The notes under the pieces are model-generated. The model did not search any database. It was not told where the DNA came from and was given only the letters and a program-made list of their open reading frames with translations. From positions 130,106,920 through 130,170,919 of the forward strand of contig CM043964.1 in the NCBI GenBank assembly GCA_014529385.2: a stretch of DNA of 64,000 nucleotides, in the 5' to 3' direction. Origin of the DNA: Adiantum capillus-veneris (lineage: Eukaryota; Streptophyta; Polypodiopsida; Polypodiales; Pteridaceae). Of this stretch, positions 13,517-27,326 are shown one piece after another; position 1 is the stretch's first letter; every line of letters begins with the position of its first letter. Position numbers and translations under genes: made by a program.

Positions 13517-13860
13517 GTGGATTATTTGAGATTTTCTATAGCTCTTTCAAGTCCAATAAAAAACACATGTTTGAAGCAAGTAGGAATGCTCTCAATTGAA
13601 CATGTGTGCATGATTTGTGATAGGCATCTTAAAGCAGGTCAAGGTAATCATGATGTTGCTGTCAATGATCAAGTGACTTATCTCTACAAAGTTATGAATC
13701 ATTCAGTTTCTTTTGCAAATGTCATGCTTTTAATTGCTATATGAGCTATCATTTCACCTTGTAGGCCAATGAGATAGATAGTAGTATTATGGACATTAAA
13801 GACCAGAGAAAGATTCAACAGAGGCAGCAAGTAGTGTGTTGGAGATGCTTGGCCTCACAG
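13517..13860 (+). other. Exon-like segment of an unidentified gene
   Basis: A frame ending at 13744 contains NHDVAVNDQVTYLYKVMNHS. A tract ending in an acceptor-like 'cttgtag' (about 13755-13762) then leads into an open stretch reading ANEIDSSIMDIKDQRKIQQRQQ, which ends before a donor-like 'gtgagag' near 13872. The first piece faintly recalls the VTFLYKL segment near the C-terminus of MutS-family ATPases (MSH proteins). The resemblance is short and I do not rely on it. The splice signals are inferred from consensus only. Confidence 0.25.
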
Positions 13861-14646
13861 CTCCCATGCTTGTGGTGAGAGTTGCAAATTACAATAAGTA
13901 CAATGGGATCATGGTTGCATTAAAAACTCCAATGCCCATACGATTCCTTTCATACAACATGCACTTTTCTCAAGTCAATAGCATTCTTCTTTGTAAATTT
14001 ATGGAAGATGCAAAATGAGATGGTTTTGCCTATTTGAGCATTTACATCACCCTGTTTTGTTAGTTTTGTTATTTTGAAGAGTCGTGAAACTAGCACACAA
14101 GCCACACCTTGAAATTTTTTCACATGTGTACAAAATCTTCTATGGGTTGAAACAGCTACTGATAGGTAAGAAAGGGTTTAGCCACCTTTGTAGACTCTAC
14201 AAATCAGCTCAAATTGTTTGTCCAAACAAGCATCTACTAGAAGGTGTTGTAAGCATTTCAGTACACAACCAAAGCCTGTTTTGAAGGTGGTAGTCGCAAA
14301 AGACAAGCGAGACTTAAGCTTAATCCAAAATGTAACCCTTCATTTGGAAGGTAGTTTTATTGCTCAAAGAATCTTTAAAAGCAGCTAGCTGTATTGGGCC
14401 ATGCCTTCATCAATTTTCTGGCTAAAGTTTGGAAAACTTTCAACATCTGAACTAGGGAGCCGTGTGAATAAATGTCTCAGAAAGTTTTGTAAAAACAATT
14501 GAGGTGAAGCATAGGTTTTGGGATATGGTAGGTAACAACATGCTAGGTTTCATTATGGGTGGGTATGCCTCAGCTCCTCACAGCCATGAGAGGAACCTAA
14601 TGCATGGACCTTTGTTTTAATAATGTGCTCCGGTATATGTGCATGC

Positions 14647-14783
<137 letters not shown>

Positions 14784-14922
14784 ATACATAGTGGGGATGT
14801 TTTAGTATTTGAACAATACTATTCATACTGATCATAGTTTGTTGCCTTATGGATAACTTGAAACTTTTAATTCTAGTATGTTTGTCACAGGACTATTGAG
14901 ATTCCATTTTTGTTGTTGCTAG

Positions 14923-15265
14923 GTCCCTGCCCTCATACTAGATTATGAGGCTTCAATTTATCTCAATGGGATCTTGAAGCTAGAGGTAGGTAAGAGCTTT
15001 GATGGTGCCTTTTGCCATGTTTCATCATGAGAGTTGTTATTTTGTTGGAGAACTCTTATGCTTGCTTTGTTCTTGCAGATATGCCCAACAGGTTGCAAAG
15101 TTTTATGAGTACATTAGAAGCAATAAAGACCTTGAGATGAGTGAGTTAACCTTGCCTGGGAATGACACTCCATTTCTGCTACCTTATACTAGAGGCCTAT
15201 TTAAACCTGACAGTAGTCCATTCTGGCATGGTCATGGCTTGAATGTTCTCAACTTTGGGCAGTGA
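14923..15265 (+). other. Two exon-like segments, probable 3' end of a host gene
   Basis: A 63-bp open segment (14923-14985) follows 'ttgttgttgctag' and precedes 'gtaggtaag'. It reads VPALILDYEASIYLNGILKLE in full codons. The next candidate exon starts after 'cccaacag' at 15092 and is in the same phase. It reads VAKFYEYIRSNKDLEMSELT at first and ends ...FWHGHGLNVLNFGQ before a TGA at 15263-15265. Well-formed splice borders in matching phase and a balanced composition suggest real coding DNA. TGTA-rich sequence near 15360-15390 could be a polyadenylation region. I cannot name the protein. The alternative is an unspliced frame starting at 14999. Confidence 0.4.
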
Positions 15266-15893
15266 CCTTCAACTTTTTTGGCATAAGTTTGGAGTTGGTA
15301 GTGAAGGTATACATGCAATGTGATGGTCGTGAAGTTACAATATTCTTCATTGTACGATGTTGTAGACTTTGTACATGCTGTACATTTTGTAGTAAATGAT
15401 TTTTTGACTCAATGAGTGTTGATTTTTCTTTTTGAATTCTTATCTTGGGTACTCTGCGAGGGATTTTGGTTTGTATGTTAGAAATGTGTTGTGTAGAGGG
15501 CCTTTAAACCCTTGCCCTTTTGAAATGAATTTTCCATTTTCTATCATCTTTTTGAGCGGAGAATCTAATGGAAGGATCCTCAACTTGATAACTTAAACCT
15601 ATGAAAATCCTTGATGGAGTTCTGCATCAAAGCATGTGCCAAAGGAAATTGCATACATGCATTCAACATGAGTATTGTTCAGGCAATAGGTCATAAAGAT
15701 TCTTAGGATGATGGCCTTTATTTTTGTGGGTTTGGGCTACACTGGTATGCGATTATATTACTGACAATTTGATTAATTATCCTACTTTGGGACTCAAGTT
15801 TGATGCATAAAATGGTTTCCAAGATTTGAAATTTCTTTGTCACTATGTATGAGTGGCCTAAGGTTTTGGGTGTTTTCTTAAGTTGCATGAGAA
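15266..15893. other. Possible 3' UTR, then intergenic DNA
   Basis: Follows the last exon-like stop. T-rich and TGTA-rich elements at 15355-15395 resemble plant far-upstream polyadenylation signals. Nothing else recognised. Confidence 0.3.
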
Positions 15894-16367
15894 TCAGCTT
15901 ACAATTGGAGATGGAGATAAAGATTTTTTTTTGAGCTTGTTGAGTATTGCATGCAAAGTGAGCTTATATGGCACTAGGATCTTGCACGTATATCTTGCCT
16001 TAGAGGTGCTCGTGTGTGAAGTGTTGTGAAGGCCTACACTATTTATATATAAAACTATAGGGGTGCCACAAACACTATTATTTGAGCTATTGGGACATCC
16101 ATCTATGGTAGCTATTTGAATTGGGCTATTGAACTCTTGCAATTTTGGAAACATAGTCAAAAAGGCCCTATTGTTTGAGTCAACAATGGCTAGGACACAA
16201 GTGTTCTGTCTGTGCTTGTTCTTGATTGCACACTTCACTATAATATATTTGTTGCATTTTCCATCATACCCATTGTAAGTTTTGGTATGCCAAGTGATGC
16301 ATGTGGAGGATATTTGAAACGCCTTTCCCATTGTTGTTATACAATCCCATGTCATTATAAAGATCAA
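15894..16367 (-). CDS. 157-aa open reading frame, unknown
   Basis: A non-repetitive minus-strand frame with nine cysteines, containing FQISSTCITWHTKTYNGYDG and CVLAIVDSNNRAFLTMFPKL, and a basic C-terminus (LNKLKKKSLSPSPIVS). It has no signal peptide or membrane segment that I can see. No promoter or neighbour supports expression, and no family is recognised. Length and composition make it slightly better than chance. A decayed transposon or pseudogene fragment is equally possible. Confidence 0.2.
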   Translation of the reverse strand: MIFIMTWDCITTMGKAFQISSTCITWHTKTYNGYDGKCNKYIIVKCAIKNKHRQNTCVLAIVDSNNRAFLTMFPKLQEFNSPIQIATIDGCPNSSNNSVCGTPIVLYINSVGLHNTSHTSTSKARYTCKILVPYKLTLHAILNKLKKKSLSPSPIVS

Positions 16368-16672
16368 TATAATGGCAGGCCAATGTGAAGCAAAGCTTCA
16401 ATTTTCACCGTGTTTGTCAACAGATGTGTGGTTGTTTTGTGAGGTAATATTGCAAGCCATGGTTTCTCAAGAATGAGTATGATACTTGTATATTCATTGG
16501 TCAAAGTACGGATGGAGCTTTAGTTCCACCTCTATGCTTTGTAGAATGTTGTATAGTGTAATTTGTACTTAAGTTGATTTCAAACCATGTAATTTTGAGT
16601 AAAAATTTGCACAAGTTTAGTAGTTTAGCTAGTAGGCCTCACTTATCGGCGCATTGCCTTTAAGTGGGAGAT
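16368..16672 (+). other. Probable eroded internal end of a copia element
   Basis: Directly before the LTR at 16673. One plus-strand stretch near 16475 reads EYDTCIFIGQSTDGAL, which is similar in layout to the copia RT segment before the YVDD motif, but too short to be sure. The segment ends in a purine tract, AAGTGGGAGAT (about 16662-16672), the expected polypurine tract. Confidence 0.3.
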
Positions 16673-16898
16673 TGTTGGGGTAAAGGCGCTACGCCTTTTG
16701 CCCGTGCGGACGTCCAGTGTCCGGTCGCCCGCCCACGTGTGTACATACCCTTATTCTTCATTACATATGAGAATAAGGAGCTCCTCATCTTAAGTCTTGT
16801 GAAGCTTCTCCATCCACACCGGCTTGTGCTCTTCCCCCTTCCCCACACGCACCACACCGTCCACGCACGCACGCATCCGCGCACATGCACACTCATCA
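16673..16898 (+). repeat. 226-bp copia LTR (3' LTR or remnant)
   Basis: Starts TGTTGGGGTAAAGG and ends CACTCATCA, after a polypurine tract. It matches the reverse complement of 27102-27326 over its full length (shared TGTTGGG.TAAAGGCGCTAC, CACGTGTGTACATACC, ATTACATATGAGAATAAGG). It carries an internal inverted repeat CTTATTCT...AGAATAAG. The internal region upstream is mostly gone. Confidence 0.8.
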
Positions 16899-16929
16899 GA
16901 ACTGAGACTAAGTTAGTTCCACCTACTTG

Positions 16930-17700
16930 CTAATGAGCATGGCTTGCCAATTTGATGAGGTAAAAATTTCAAAGAGGGATGGGGTGTTAGTTTGGAGATC
17001 AGAATTGAAAAGAGTTTCCTTGAGTCCATATATGCCAGAGAAAAGACATCTAATTGAGCTCTTCATGAAGAAATCCATGTGCTCACATTCCCCTAATATC
17101 ACCTCTTTCCAAGTGAGTTGTTATGGATGAACCAACTGAAAAATACTTTGTAGAAGGGTTAGAAACTGAGTGTTGAAGGGACAGGCAAAGAATAGATGAT
17201 GACCACTTTCTTGTTCCTTCTTGCACCTAGGACACATTCCATCACCCTTACCAATCCTCTTGGATTTCTTTTGTGTAGGATGAGCCACGTGAGGTAATTA
17301 TGCTTGATAGCACTAGGAAAGCCAAGATGACATGAAGCGTGTAATTCCATTGTGAAGAACTCCACTCCACTTCCCATATGGAATTAATTCTTCTCTCATG
17401 TCAAAGGATCCCACATCCACCTTAGAGGATTGCTTATAAATGTTTGCATAAATAAGAGAGGCATGTTAGTATTTCCACTATAGACATAGGCACTAGTTTG
17501 AGTGGAGGTGAAACTGTTGATCCTGTAGAAATTAGTTACACACAAACAAACCGTAATTTGATCTCTAAACAACCATTCTTGCTCCTTGCAACTCCCACTA
17601 TCTAATCCCAACCATGTAGCAACTACGTGCTCTTTTGTTTAGCAAATGTCCAATCTTTTAAGCATGGTGACCAAACCAAACAGAATCTTCTAGCCAAAAC
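16930..17700 (-). pseudogene. L1-type LINE ORF2 C-terminal fragment with zf-RVT
   Basis: Minus-strand translation near 17160-17260 gives GDGMCPRCKKEQESGHHLFF followed by ACPFNTQFL, the zf-RVT zinc-binding pattern (C..C......H....C) of plant L1-like LINE ORF2 proteins. Upstream on the same strand, LTWLILHKRNPRG corresponds to the segment before that motif. Downstream, near 17090-16960, pieces such as EVILGECEHMDFFMKSSIRC fit the tail that follows it. Several frameshifts and stops interrupt the reading. The fragment ends near the copia LTR at 16898. This is a different LINE lineage from the four copies at 37639-63000. Confidence 0.5.
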
Positions 17701-19299
17701 TGATTTCCAATATTGATGCTTGCAACTTTACATGTGCTACCAACACTTCAAGAGGGGATTTATTTGCATGCAAAAATCATCACATTTCTTGCTTTTAGGA
17801 AATTAATTGGCACCACTAGCCCGCTAGCCTTGATGAGACTCAACATATTATAACAATGGCTTCTAAGAATGGGCACCAAATGCATGGAGAGCGGTCATCA
17901 AAATGTGACTAGAAGCAAACAATCTGGGGATTCCAAGAAGCTAGACAGGCAAAACCCTCTGCCCAAGCATGGGCAAGCGCATTAATCAAACTTAGGTGGT
18001 CACATTTAAATGTAAAATATTCCATTTGGGGAAGCAAGACTTCAAGTCCAAGTTGGCACACAACTGTCAATTTCCCATCATAGATTTTTGTTTTAAGGAA
18101 GGGGTAAGAAAAAAGCACAGTAGCATATGTTTCTTCTTGTAATTACAAGCAAGTGCATAGTGAGGACCCCCTTTTGTTGCTACCTCCACATTGTCACAAA
18201 ACCAACCTTCGGCTAGGTTAAAGCAAGCGTGATAGTGAAGAGCGTGCCCCTTTGCCTTCGCTCTTCTATTGAACAAGGGAACGGGAGTAACTATGTATAT
18301 CAAATTACGAGCTTCTTGTCAACCAATTAGGAGTAACCTAATAAAATAGTTTTTTCATGTTTCTTCACCAAATATTCTCTCTACGGTTTTTTCTATGATA
18401 GTTAACTTCAAAGTAAATTTTCTCATTAAAACAAAACCGCTATCCACAACCATAGAAACTCTAAACACAAAATCAAGCACTCTTTCATGATTTTCAAATT
18501 AAATGCATACATGCCAAACATAAAGTTATAGACACACAATCAATCAATTATAATAGCATACTAAGATAAGAATAAAGCTTGATGCAGACAAAATTAATAA
18601 CATAAATGCATAGAATAGAGAGGAGAAGAGAGACACAACAATGCCCTCCCCCAAAGGGCACAACACAAGACTCTTTGCACTTGGGTATTGTTTTATTAAA
18701 GTAATATGCCAATTTTAAGCCCCTCTTTACACAGCATGTCATTCTCATCCACATTTTTATAAGAGGTGCTTTCCATGAGCATTACTTCTAAACTAAGTTA
18801 TCCGAGATGTACAAACTAATTTATTGGGTGACAGCCATGATGGCAATTGTGACAAAGATGTAAGATTGCTTTGAGAACCTCCTTTAGCTCCAATCTACAA
18901 TTCATTCATACACACGTGAGTTAAACCACTAACCACGATAACAATAAGCAAGTATAAGCAAGTTTAACTATACCTAATTTACATAATGATTCCATAATGA
19001 TGATAGACCACACTAACACAATGATTTACCAAGCATTTCAAGTCAATCACTCAAGAGGGTGGAAAAAATCATAACATCCCTCCCAGTAGAGATAGAATTG
19101 TCCTCAGTTGCTCATAAGAGAAAATCAATTGGCCAGTGACTCATGAAAATTGAAGAGTGCAGAAGTGCGGAGCAAGAGCAGGCACGTAGTGCATGCTATG
19201 GAGAATCAAAAGATATAGAGTGTGAGTGGAGTCCAGTAGTGAGAAATCTCTCATTGGCTCCTTATTCTATTGATAAGGAAGAAAAAAGTTAGTAGATAG

Positions 19300-19302
<3 letters not shown>
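17701..19302. other. Intergenic DNA, likely old element remains
   Basis: No clear gene. On the minus strand, 19075-19090 reads as a purine tract GGGAGGGA followed by TGTTATGATTTTTTCC, like the polypurine tract and LTR start of another LTR element running leftwards. I could not find its other end. Minus-strand stretches at 17909-18300 are open but unrecognised. Confidence 0.3.

Positions 19303-19386
<84 letters not shown>
19303..19386. repeat. (GT)n microsatellite, probably inside an LTR
   Basis: About 41 GT units directly beside the inferred minus-strand LTR start of copia-3 at 19418. Confidence 0.95.
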
Positions 19387-19462
19387 GTTCAATTGACCAC
19401 TTGGCCGTTACCCTAACAACCTCCTACTTAACAGCCCATGTTTCCTAGTGGACTAAAAGAAA

Positions 19463-20250
19463 TTTGTGCATGAAACCTTTACAATTGTGAAGCAGTACAA
19501 TGGCTTCACCCCATGCCCATCAACTTGATACAACGTGCAGATCGCTTCGTGGCTAGGCTCTTCGCAAGTGCATCTACAAGGTTGTCATCGGTGTGAACTT
19601 TGACAAGCTCAATCCACTTATCTACCAACACATCCTGAATGAAGTGATACCTCACCTATATGTGTATCATTTTGGAATGAAACATGGTATTCTTTGTCAA
19701 GGCAATGGCACTCTAACTATTGCAATGCAACACTGGAATTTGTTATCCCTTGTCTAAATCACTGAACATGTCAACCAATAAAACTTCCTTGTTGGCCTCT
19801 AAAGCTACAACATACTTAGCCTTTGTAGTGGAAGAGGATGTACAATCTTGAAGACATGATCTCCAAGAATTAGCTCCTCAAGTTAATATAAAAACATAGC
19901 CACATGTAGACCTCGTATTGTCTAAGGATATTGAACCTTTCAAGTGTCTGAGGATATACCTTACTGCATCCTAGTGTTTCTTGCCAAGGGTATCCATGTA
20001 GCAACTCACCACTCCCATTGCAAAAGCATTGCCTACCCTTGTAGCCACCATTGCATATATGAGACTACCCATCTTTGAAGATGACGAAATCTTAGCCATC
20101 TCTCCCTTTATAGCATTCAATCTAGGAGAATCATCCTTGCTAAGTTTCACATATGCCAACATTGGGGTACTAGATGCCTTCTCCTCTCCATATTGAAACG
20201 ATGCAAGACCTTATGTATGTAAAATTTTTGAGACAACACTGAGATCCACG
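19463..20250 (-). pseudogene. pol: Copia RT C-terminus and RNase H, broken
   Basis: Reading from 20250 down: LSQKFYIHKVLHRFNME, SSTPMLAYVKLSKDD, then SKMGSLIYAMVATRVGNAF (frame 19971-20162). RNase H follows with YILRHLKGSISLDNTRSTCG, SCLQDCTSSSTTKAKYVVAL and ADDNLVDALAKSL-like text near 19560. These match the copia-type RT and RNase H order. Stop codons (for example at about 19968) and the missing RT core leave no active enzyme. RNase H would remove RNA from the DNA hybrid during replication. Confidence 0.75.
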
Positions 20251-20255
20251 AAGCG

Positions 20256-20936
20256 TCATGCTAGTGTCAGCCACCGTACGGCTGACAATCCTATTGTAAA
20301 TGCTTCCACTGCAGCTGCTAGGTTGGGCCTCGACAGTAACAAGTCGAACATGAGACGCCCGGACGCCAACGAAATATGCAGAAGACTGGCTGTACTCGCC
20401 TCCCCTGCGCTATCTGCAATCACTGCATCCTCAGGACTACCCATCGCGTATGGATGTGTCAACACCGATACTAGGGAAGCTACGTCCCTCTCACCCATAG
20501 GCAAAACTATGCATCCTAGAACCAACTCATCAGCCTCTAACATGAGCACGTCAAAAAACTCCATATCTGTCAGCTCTGTCTGTGTCTCTAGGAAACAAAC
20601 CTACTCTACCTCTGCCTGCACAAAGTCTAACAACACCTGCTGTGTCTCACTAGAGCACTGCCACTCTATCTCTGTCTCTACAGAGTCTAGTAGCATATCC
20701 TGCACAACTAAATGCTCTGTCTCCTGAGCATGATGGAGATCACTGGCAAAAAAGACACGTCTCGTCTCTCACTCAAAGCATGCTAGAAACAAAATCGAGA
20801 CTATGCCATCACAAACCTCAGACACATGCATAGGATATACCAGGCCACTGTGGGCTCCTCTGGCAATCATTAGTGAACCGCAATGCATTTGGAAAGACTT
20901 CTCTCTAAGCAGTACTTGACAACCAAAAGCTGCCAA
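20256..20936 (-). pseudogene. pol: GAG-pre-integrase remnant fused to pol linker
   Basis: Just after the protease, the minus strand reads KSFQMHCGSLMIARGAHSGL near 20850-20900, the GAG-pre-integrase pattern (W/F.....L.IARG...G.LY). The next stretch, QETEHLVVQDMLLDSVETEI and the 102-aa frame 20256-20564, is acidic and variable like the linker between integrase and RT. The integrase catalytic core is absent, so a deletion joins these parts. A second junction at about 20255 joins the linker directly to the RT C-terminal region. Confidence 0.55.
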
Positions 20937-21320
20937 CTATCTCACTAAGATCAAGCTATGTCTCAACTGAGGAACATAGCCTACATGTCGTAGCGTGTAT
21001 GACGCGCCAGGGGGCAATGACAAACAAACATCTCCTGCACCCTCTATGTCAAACACCAAACCATCGGCCAAGTGCACACAACCAAGTCTCCCACTAGAAA
21101 ATGTGCTAAACCACTCACAACATGGTGTGACGTGGAAAACTGCAGCGCTATCTAGTAACCACTGTGGAGAAAGTGTGTTAACCATAGACAAATCTGCAAG
21201 AGGTACATTGGAGGCAAGCGTGACATCACCGTCACTGGCATAGACTGCCACTGGAACTGTCTCTCTAACATCTGTCAAAGCCGTACCTGCATCTCGAGTA
21301 CATCTCTGTTGCTGTCTCAT
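20937..21320 (-). pseudogene. pol: Copia aspartic protease domain
   Basis: The frame contains PQWLLDSAAVFHVTPCCEWF, then LGCVHLADGLVFDIEGAGDV and LRHVGYVPQLRHSLILV. This is the copia protease layout: DSGA.H.T, then a flap with G.G, then VP.LR.NLIS. The catalytic DSG is DSA here, which would impair a retropepsin. The stop at 20937 falls where the polyprotein should continue into GAG-pre-integrase, so it is a nonsense mutation. Confidence 0.75.
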
Positions 21321-21432
21321 ACGTCTGAAACAACGACGTCTAATGTGCCCTGTGTGACCGCTATCTCCGCTGCTGTCTCATACGCCTGAAACAACGATGT
21401 CTAATGTGCCCTGTGTGACTGCAATGCCAACA
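21311..21432 (-). repeat. Duplicated 61-bp segment over the gag zinc knuckle
   Basis: A 61-bp segment beginning 'gctgtctcatacg.ctgaaac' is repeated at 21311 and 21372. On the minus strand the upstream copy encodes a perfect knuckle CWHCSHTGHIRHRC (21391-21432). The downstream copy keeps HTGHIRRRC but lacks the CX2C half. Because 61 is not a multiple of three, the duplication shifts frame and ends with an in-frame stop. Confidence 0.75.
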
Positions 21433-21459
21433 ACGTATGTATTGGCAAGAACGAGACCG

Positions 21460-22560
21460 CCGTCTCTCAATGTCACACATGTTTGCTGCCATAAGTGAAT
21501 GCCAAAATGGCAACATAGTGGGAGATCACTCAATCACTATGCTAATCAAGCATAAACCAACCAGTAGCTCAATAGTGAAAACCTGTAACCTGCATGCTGT
21601 AGTCTCACGCTCGGAATATGCGTCGATGTGAGAACATGAGGCAAAATCAAAAGAAACATGTAACCACTATGAGCATACTATAAATGAATGGCTAAGAGAC
21701 AAAGTATGGCGAGAAATCCGGGAAAATTTGACAGAATCTCCCCTGTAAACTGAGCTAAACCTCAAGTACAATCTCAACCATAAACCATACCAAACCGGCA
21801 ACAAAGTGGGAGGTAACTCGACCACTACATAATGCTCAAAATCATGATCAATCGCATCAAAACTGACGCTCACATATGCCTAAAAGCAACTCCACAATCT
21901 GCAAAATCTGCAAGCATAAACTGGGACAAACAACTCAACTTAGCATAAAGCGCATAACCATACATGCAAGTAGAGAACAAACTAGCTCAAAACGCATCCA
22001 TGAGAGAAACTGCCATAAAAAATATATGCAAAAACCTGTGAAACATGTGATTGTCTATTTGTAGCCACACAAGCATACACAATCACAATCCTCACTCCTG
22101 CGAGAGTGGGTACAAGAACACCAAACTGTGTCCAAATTGACAAAACCTGTCAAAATGAGAGTAATCACTCGATCACTGTCAAAGTGGGAATATTTCGACC
22201 ACTATACAAGATGGCATAACATTGGGAACTTTTATGGCGAGAAGACGGGAAAAACAAAGAGAAATTTCCTTTGGAAAATGAGTCAAAACTCAACGCAAAC
22301 CGTGAGCCAAAAAACTGTAGATAATTGCCAGAGTGGGAGTCAACGTGGGAGTCAACTTGACCACTAAACCATCAGAGAGCAAGGTGAATACGTGCAAACC
22401 ATGTCAGGAATCTGGGAAAAATCCGACAGAGTTTTCCTAGAAACTAAGTAAAAACTCAAAAACTCACCAAATCGCATAAAAACTAGACACACGGTGTCTC
22501 AGTAAACAAATCCACAAATGGTCTACATACGCTACCAAAAGCCTGGCAAATAGGCTCACT
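21460..22560. repeat. Diverged ~300-bp repeat series with recurring phrases
   Basis: Phrases such as 'aaagtgggaggtaactcgaccacta' recur near 21515, 21805, 22180 and 22335. 'gggaaaa.....agaga.tt.cct..gaaaactgagt.aaa' recurs near 21718, 22245 and 22415. The block sits upstream of copia-3 gag on its strand, so it may be the element's long repetitive leader. No gene seen. Confidence 0.5.
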
Positions 22561-22581
22561 CCTGACGGAGTGGCTCTATAA

Positions 22582-22758
22582 TGTCAGGACAAGGGTCCTA
22601 CGGGGCAAGGTCCAACCTAGGGGGTCAGGGACCTAGGCCAAGGGCCTGGACTGGACTAGTGTGGACTAGGGATCCACTTAGGGCAAGATCTAGGAGCTAG
22701 GCCTATATAAAGGGCGGTAGGGAGGAGGATCCTATGTCTCAGTTCCCTAGGTCTTACA
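22582..22758 (+). repeat. Short (177-bp) copia 5' LTR
   Basis: Begins TGTCAGGACAAGGG, has a TATA box (TATATAAAG near 22703), ends GGTCTTACA and is followed by a primer-binding site. The size is typical of small copia or TRIM-like LTRs. I found no second copy in the window. Confidence 0.7.
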
Positions 22759-22759
22759 T

Positions 22760-22772
22760 TGGTATCAGAGCC
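22760..22772 (+). other. Primer-binding site (initiator Met tRNA type)
   Basis: TGGTATCAGAGCC follows the LTR end after one base. The element is truncated downstream: only a purine-rich leader and the (CT)n tract follow, with no recognisable gag. Confidence 0.8.
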
Positions 22773-22825
22773 AGGGGGAGGGAGGAGCTATGGAGGAGGA
22801 GGAAGCCTTGCAGGCTTGGTTGCAT

Positions 22826-26451
<3,626 letters not shown>

Positions 26452-27326
26452 AACAGCTGTCAAGCTGTCAAAAACTTGAGCGACCTGCTTCTCAATGTCC
26501 CTAGCTCACAAAAAACTTGATCTCTCTCTCCCCTTTTGCTTGGTGGAATGTACAGTTACCTTGATCTTTGAGATCTACTTTCCAAATCCGTGTCGAATCG
26601 CCTCCAATCCGACGTAGCCAAGCACCGAACTCCGTCGCCACCGAGAGATCGCCGTCGCCGCCTAGCTGTAGCTCTGTTACCAATTGATGAGTGCGCATGT
26701 GCACGGATGTGAGCGTGCGTGGATGGTGCGATGCGTGCAGGGAAGGGGGAAGAGCACAAGCGGTGTGGGTGGAGTAGCCTCACAAGACTTAAGATGAGGA
26801 GCTCTTTATTCTCATATGTAATGAAGAATAAGGGTATGTACACACGTGGGCGAGCGACCGGACTGAACAGTCGTCAAGTTGCCAAACTTGAGCGACCTGC
26901 TTCTTAGTGTCCCTAGCTCACAGAAAACTTGATCTCTCTCTCCCCTTTTGCCTAGTGGAGTGTAAGCTCCTATTACCTTGATCTCTGAGATCTACTTTTC
27001 AAATCCGTGTCGAATCGCCTCCGATCCGACGCCGCCAAGCACTGAACTCCGTCGCCACCGAGAGATCGCCGCCGTCGCCTAGCCTTAGCTCTGATACCAA
27101 TTGATGAGTGCATGTGTGCACGGATGCATGTGTGCGTGCGCGGTGCGGTGCGTGCAGGGAAGGGGGAAGAGCACAAGTCGGTGTGGGTGGAGCAGTCTCA
27201 CAAGACTTAAGATGAGGAGCTCCTTATTCTCATATGTAATGAAGAATAAGGTATGTACACACGTGGGTGGGCAGCCGGACACTGGACGTCTGAGCGGGCA
27301 AATGGCGTAGCGCCTTTATCCCAACA
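26452..27326 (-). mobile_element. Copia remnant: leader-LTR block present twice
   Basis: On the minus strand there is a complete LTR at 27326-27102 (TGTTGGGATAAAGG ... CACTCATCA), the primer-binding site TGGTATCAGAGC (complement of 27088-27099) and a leader down to about 26862. A second unit then follows: partial LTR 26861-26685, a mutated primer-binding site (TGGTAACAGAGC, 26671-26682) and a second leader copy 26670-26452. The two leaders share 'gagcgacctgcttct', 'tgtcgaatcgcctcc.atccgacg' and 'accgagagatcgcc'. The LTR family is the same as at 16673-16898. No coding region is attached. Confidence 0.75.
27102..27326 (-). repeat. 225-bp copia LTR
   Basis: Complete LTR with TG...CA ends, adjoining a perfect primer-binding site on its inner side. 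About 90% similar by eye to the LTR at 16673-16898. Confidence 0.8.

Larger units (their letters stand above)
19387..21470 (-). mobile_element. Internally deleted copia element (copia-3)
   Basis: Minus-strand order is zinc knuckle (21432), protease (21320-20937), GAG-pre-integrase (about 20930-20760), linker (20727-20256), then RT C-terminal end and RNase H (20250-19463). The integrase core and the RT catalytic core, including YVDD, are missing. A purine tract AAGTAGGAGGT followed by TGTTAGGGTAACGG (reverse complement of about 19411-19429) marks the end of the internal region and the start of the 3' LTR, which runs into (AC)n. The 5' LTR was not found. Confidence 0.75.

Noticed and set aside
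13590-13744. MutS (MSH) family identity for the frame with QVTYLYKV
   Set aside because: Short and ambiguous. Kept only as an unidentified exon-like segment.
14084-14284. HVYKIFYGLKQ as a copia RT fragment
   Set aside because: The resemblance covers about ten residues only, with no flanking RT motifs.
20323-20727. 134-aa plus-strand frame rich in Ser/Thr/Cys
   Set aside because: Antisense shadow of the copia-3 linker, which reads on the minus strand.
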